A stretch of DNA of 64,000 nucleotides, taken from positions 545,448 through 609,447 of the forward strand of contig JAWQJJ010000001.1 of NCBI GenBank assembly GCA_033485155.1, written 5' to 3'. Of this stretch, positions 61,080 to 64,000 are shown piece by piece; positions within the stretch are counted from its first letter, which is position 1; each line of letters begins with the position of its first letter. The notes beneath the pieces were generated by a model. That model was not told the origin of the DNA. It was given only the letters and a program-made list of their open reading frames with translations, and made no database searches. The translations under genes were made by a program, and so were the position numbers. Origin of the DNA: Methanomassiliicoccus sp. Lineage in GTDB: Archaea; Thermoplasmatota; Thermoplasmata; Methanomassiliicoccales; Methanomassiliicoccaceae.

Positions 61080-61946
61080 TCATGATACGTGTATTCCTTG
61101 ATCATGTCGAGCCCATTGGTAAATCACATTGGGTGATTTTTCAGTGAGGATGACGAGGGCTAAGACGTTTGATGGTGGCGCTTGAAGAGCTATGAATATA
61201 GAGGATAGCCGGGTACTATCAGGATATGAAAAATGGTAATCTTCTACAGCATCACCTTCTTCGAGCCATTTTCCATTATCTCTAACATATTTGGAGATCT
61301 TTGCATCGGTCGCGCGTAGCATGATGTCTACGTAGAGTCTTGGAATATTCACCATGAAGTCTCCATCTCTATTCCGCCTGCTGATGTTATCAATCTCAAC
61401 TCTCCGCCTAATGGGGCCGTGCCCAACATTTATTCGAACCCTCCTAGCGTCCAGCCACCTCATACTCGCATCGAGTTTACTTGTGGACAACATATCCAGT
61501 AGTCGAACCCCTCCTTGGTAACGGCCAGTATGATATCGTCAAGCCTGATCGCGACGTAGGCAGGTATCAGGGGAAAGCCAAGTGTGAAGAAGCTGCCTGT
61601 ACTTGCTGTAATGAAGATAAAAACCGGTCGGAGAGGAAACACCTGACTTGAAGGGTGGCCCTGCGATGAAGAGATTCCCAATGATGGCACATAATATAAC
61701 GATGGCCAAGTAGTATCGGTGGCCAATTCTTCCGTGAACGAAGTAGTGTTCTATTGCCACCATGGCAGTGCGCATTATTGTATCCAAGTTCCCTGGCCCG
61801 ATGTGATCGGGAGAAATAATGGATGAGGGATGATCGGAGCGAAAACGTTTCACCCTTTTACAGAGCAGCTGCATAACCTCGTCCGCGATCCCCTTCCGTC
61901 GAATGAGGTTCCTGATTAAGAACCGATGAGGAAAACATTTTTTCAA
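61080..61946 (-). pseudogene. Frameshifted membrane protein gene
   Basis: Three overlapping frames together read as one membrane protein. 61946 to about 61660 gives a helix near YYLAIVILCAIIGNLFIAG. A second phase from about 61660 to about 61500 gives RPVFIFITASTGSFFTLGFPLIPAYVAI. From about 61500 to 61080 the first phase resumes with a soluble domain (RRVRINVGHGPIRRRVEIDNI). Two compensating shifts are needed. The gene is unknown and probably decayed, or it carries sequencing errors. Its codon use is less GC-rich than that of its neighbours. Confidence 0.5.
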
Positions 61947-62188
61947 TTGTAGTGTTTATTTCACTAGATTGTAGAGCGTTATTGAGTTTATCCATTCTCA
62001 TTATCAATTTCCAATTGACCGTTCTCGTGTTCAATGCGTATAAGCCTGCCGGGAAAGCCTCACTATCCAGATGATTAACCGGACCTTACGTGATCATAGA
62101 ATCTCTATCGATGTAATCAATTTTGATTAATTAATGATATTAATATATATAAAGTATAAATTAATTTTTAGGATAGTGGGGTGTTTGA
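61947..62188 (+). promoter_or_regulatory. AT-rich promoter of the chemoreceptor-like gene
   Basis: The 240-bp region is AT-rich. AATATATATAAA at 62142-62153 is an excellent TATA box and should start transcription near 62172, about 15 nt before the proposed CTG start. GGGGTG at 62179-62183 is a plausible ribosome site. No gene is seen in the rest. Confidence 0.6.
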
Positions 62189-64000
62189 CTGAGTAATCTC
62201 GATGTAACTCCAAACGATGCAAGTTCTGTAAATGAAAAGGAATCCAAAGAGAGCTCATATAAGATTAAGCAGCTCGAGGATAAGATATACCTCTATGAGC
62301 AGATCCTCGATTCTCTGCCTTGGCCGCTGTCGGTCACCGACATCAACATGAACTGGACCTTCATCAACAAGCCGGTCGAAGAGATGCTGAAGGTCAAGCG
62401 GTCCCAGGTCATGGGGCAGCCATGCAGCAATTGGGGCGCCGGCATCTGTAAGACCAAGAACTGCGGCGTCGAGTGCCTGCGGGCCGATAAGAAGATCACC
62501 TTCTTCGAGCAGGCGAACATGAACTTCCAGGTCGATGTCACCTACATCAAGGACCGAGAAGGAAAGAACATCGGCCACATCGAGATCGTTCAGGACGTCA
62601 CCGCCAAGGCCAAGGAAGCGGAGTACCGCACCGCTGAGTTCGCCAAGTTGAAAAATAATCTGAAGAAGATGGCTGATGGTGATTTGAGTTTCGAAGCTAA
62701 GGCGGGAGAGGGGAATGCGTACACTCAATCCCTACATATGCAATATCAGGAGGTCAACGACAGCCTCGTTCAAGCCAAGAATTCCATCGAAGTGCTGGTC
62801 GATGATACCAAGAAACTCTCCCAGGCAGCAATCGAGGGAAAATTATCCACTAGGGTCGACGCTTCAAGACACAAGGGTGAGTATCAGAGGGTTGTCCAGG
62901 GCGTCAACGATACTCTAGACGCGGTGATGGAACCATTGAACTATTGCACGGATTACATCAGAGTGATGGCCAATGGTGAACACCAGGAGCTGATTGAAAA
63001 AGAATTCAGGGGCGATTTCAAGGGACTGGTGAACAGCATAAACGAGGTAAAGAGGCAACTGGTCCTGATGAATGAACAGTCCGAATTGTTAATCCAGGCA
63101 GCAAAAGACGGGCAATTGAACATCAGAGGAGACCTGACCAGGCTCAGAGGCGGTTTCGCTCATATCATTCATGGAATGAACGATACTCTGGACGCCGTAG
63201 TGGGACCGGTAAATTACGCCTCAACATACATCCAAGTGATGGCCAATGGCGAGGACCTGCCGGCGATCGACAACACATACTCAGGGGACTTCAAGATCCT
63301 CATGGCCAATCTGAACGATGTGCGGAATTCCCTCTATGCCTTACTCGAAGAGTCAGGAAAGCTGTCCAAGGCTGCGATCGAGGGAAAGCTCTCCACCCGC
63401 GGTGACGTGAACCGGCTTAAGGGTGGCTATGCGACGATAGTGCAAGGGGTCAACGATACTCTGGATTCAGTCATCGGCCCGATCAACGAAGCGATGCGTA
63501 TCGCTGACGCTTACTCCAATGGGGACCTGACCGCTCGGGTGAGTATCGAGACCCAGGGTGATTTCCAACAGTTTGCCCGGTCGCTCGATCATATCGGGGA
63601 GAGCCTCACCGATCTATTGAAAGAGGTAAATGGATCGATAAGCTTGGTCTCCTCCACCTCGCAGGAGCTAGCCTCCTCGGCGGAGGAGATGAACGCCTCC
63701 ACCGAGCAGGTCAGCGCCGCGATCCAGCAGATCTCCAAGGGAGCGCAGAACCAGTCTGCCCAGGTGGACGAGACGGCCAAGATCATGGAGGGTATGTCTT
63801 CGAATGTAACCCAGATCGTCAGCAGGTTCCAGAGCATGGCCGATGGCGCTAAATCTGGAGCGGAGAGCGCGGGACAGGGCAAGGCCGCGGTCGAGAACAC
63901 CGTCAGGAAGATGCAGGAGATCTCAAAGGTCGTCGACGAGAGCGCGAAGGTCATCACCGTCCTGGGCAAGCGCTCGGAAGAGATCGGCGAGATCGTCGAC
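62189..64000 (+). CDS. Soluble PAS / poly-HAMP methyl-accepting protein (cut by window edge), CTG start
   Basis: 604 codons are open to the window edge. A PAS domain lies at about 30-150 with four cysteines (PCSNWGAGICKTKNCGVECLR), then at least three HAMP-like repeats (for example AAIEGKLSTRVDASRHKGEY and AAIEGKLSTRGDVNRLKGGY, each followed by VNDTLDAV-type helices), then the start of a methyl-accepting signalling domain (SSTSQELASSAEEMNASTEQVSAAIQQISKG). No membrane helix is present, so it is cytosolic. No ATG, GTG or TTG is in frame after the upstream stop (62186) until an ATG deep in the PAS domain; CTG 62189 fits the TATA and GGGGTG upstream. Signalling partners are outside the window. 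Confidence 0.82.
   Translation, partial: MSNLDVTPNDASSVNEKESKESSYKIKQLEDKIYLYEQILDSLPWPLSVTDINMNWTFINKPVEEMLKVKRSQVMGQPCSNWGAGICKTKNCGVECLRADKKITFFEQANMNFQVDVTYIKDREGKNIGHIEIVQDVTAKAKEAEYRTAEFAKLKNNLKKMADGDLSFEAKAGEGNAYTQSLHMQYQEVNDSLVQAKNSIEVLVDDTKKLSQAAIEGKLSTRVDASRHKGEYQRVVQGVNDTLDAVMEPLNYCTDYIRVMANGEHQELIEKEFRGDFKGLVNSINEVKRQLVLMNEQSELLIQAAKDGQLNIRGDLTRLRGGFAHIIHGMNDTLDAVVGPVNYASTYIQVMANGEDLPAIDNTYSGDFKILMANLNDVRNSLYALLEESGKLSKAAIEGKLSTRGDVNRLKGGYATIVQGVNDTLDSVIGPINEAMRIADAYSNGDLTARVSIETQGDFQQFARSLDHIGESLTDLLKEVNGSISLVSSTSQELASSAEEMNASTEQVSAAIQQISKGAQNQSAQVDETAKIMEGMSSNVTQIVSRFQSMADGAKSGAESAGQGKAAVENTVRKMQEISKVVDESAKVITVLGKRSEEIGEIVD

Noticed and set aside
1..64000. CRISPR arrays, insertion sequences, prophage or rRNA genes
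   Set aside because: I saw no regular short repeats with spacers, transposase motifs, phage structural genes or rRNA sequence in the window.

Overview
The window is high-GC archaeal DNA. Informational genes (RadA, aIF2-alpha, Nop10, S27e, L44e, archaeal CCA-adding enzyme, a PAC2 protein, an intron-containing tRNA-Tyr) and ether-lipid genes (GGGP and DGGGP synthases) fix the domain. MtaC/MtaB methanol methyltransferase, a RamA-like corrinoid activase, an MtaA/MtbA-like methyltransferase and several corrinoid-associated proteins point to a methylotrophic methanogen. The combination, with the base composition, fits Methanomassiliicoccales (Thermoplasmatota). The order-level placement is inference; no 16S or mcr gene lies in the window.

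Layout. 1-9 kb (mostly minus strand) is an acid-activation and oxidation block: a partial PaaK-like ligase, an M32 carboxypeptidase, an alpha/beta hydrolase, an acyl-CoA synthetase with an XRE-cupin regulator, and a three-gene 2-oxoacid:ferredoxin oxidoreductase with fused beta-gamma subunits. 9-12.7 kb holds redox and sulfur functions (flavin reductase, MsrB, metallo-beta-lactamase/rhodanese fusion). 12.9-14.5 kb is a corrinoid-type methyltransferase plus zinc-ribbon cassette behind an AT-rich leader. 14.6-23.5 kb contains a Tes-like radical SAM enzyme, a DUF169 protein, a 1353-residue MEDS/PAS/coiled-coil/receiver protein, a second PaaK-like ligase and PdxT. 23.5-31.2 kb carries lipid synthesis, an M50 protease, a tRNA G10 methylase, RadA and the CCA-adding enzyme.

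31.2-36.7 kb is the methanol module: a long leader, mtaC-mtaB, and a converging operon of a G3E GTPase, a His-tailed protein and a RamA-like activase. 36.8-45.7 kb is mostly housekeeping: DadD-like deaminase, tRNA-Tyr, a ribbon-helix-helix regulator, the L44e-S27e-aIF2alpha-Nop10-PAC2 operon, RpiA, a creatininase-family protein and DPH6. 45.6-64 kb is more accessory: a peroxiredoxin, a sodium symporter with a 39-residue accessory peptide, decayed stretches, a histidine kinase, a sugar transporter beside a GH15 glucoamylase, a DUF1638/B12-binding pair, a large surface protein, a universal stress protein, a frameshifted membrane protein, and a soluble poly-HAMP methyl-accepting protein that runs off the end and appears to start at CTG.

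How it fits together. MtaB moves the methanol methyl group to the cobalamin on MtaC, a MtaA-type protein passes it to coenzyme M, and the RamA-like protein re-reduces inactivated cobalt. The G3E GTPase and His-rich protein are the obvious candidates for metal or cofactor supply to these zinc- and cobalt-dependent enzymes. The oxidoreductase, acyl-CoA synthetases and PaaK-like ligases suggest reversible handling of organic or aryl acids. Start sites, promoters and frameshifts were judged by eye; homology calls rest on remembered family motifs, not searches.
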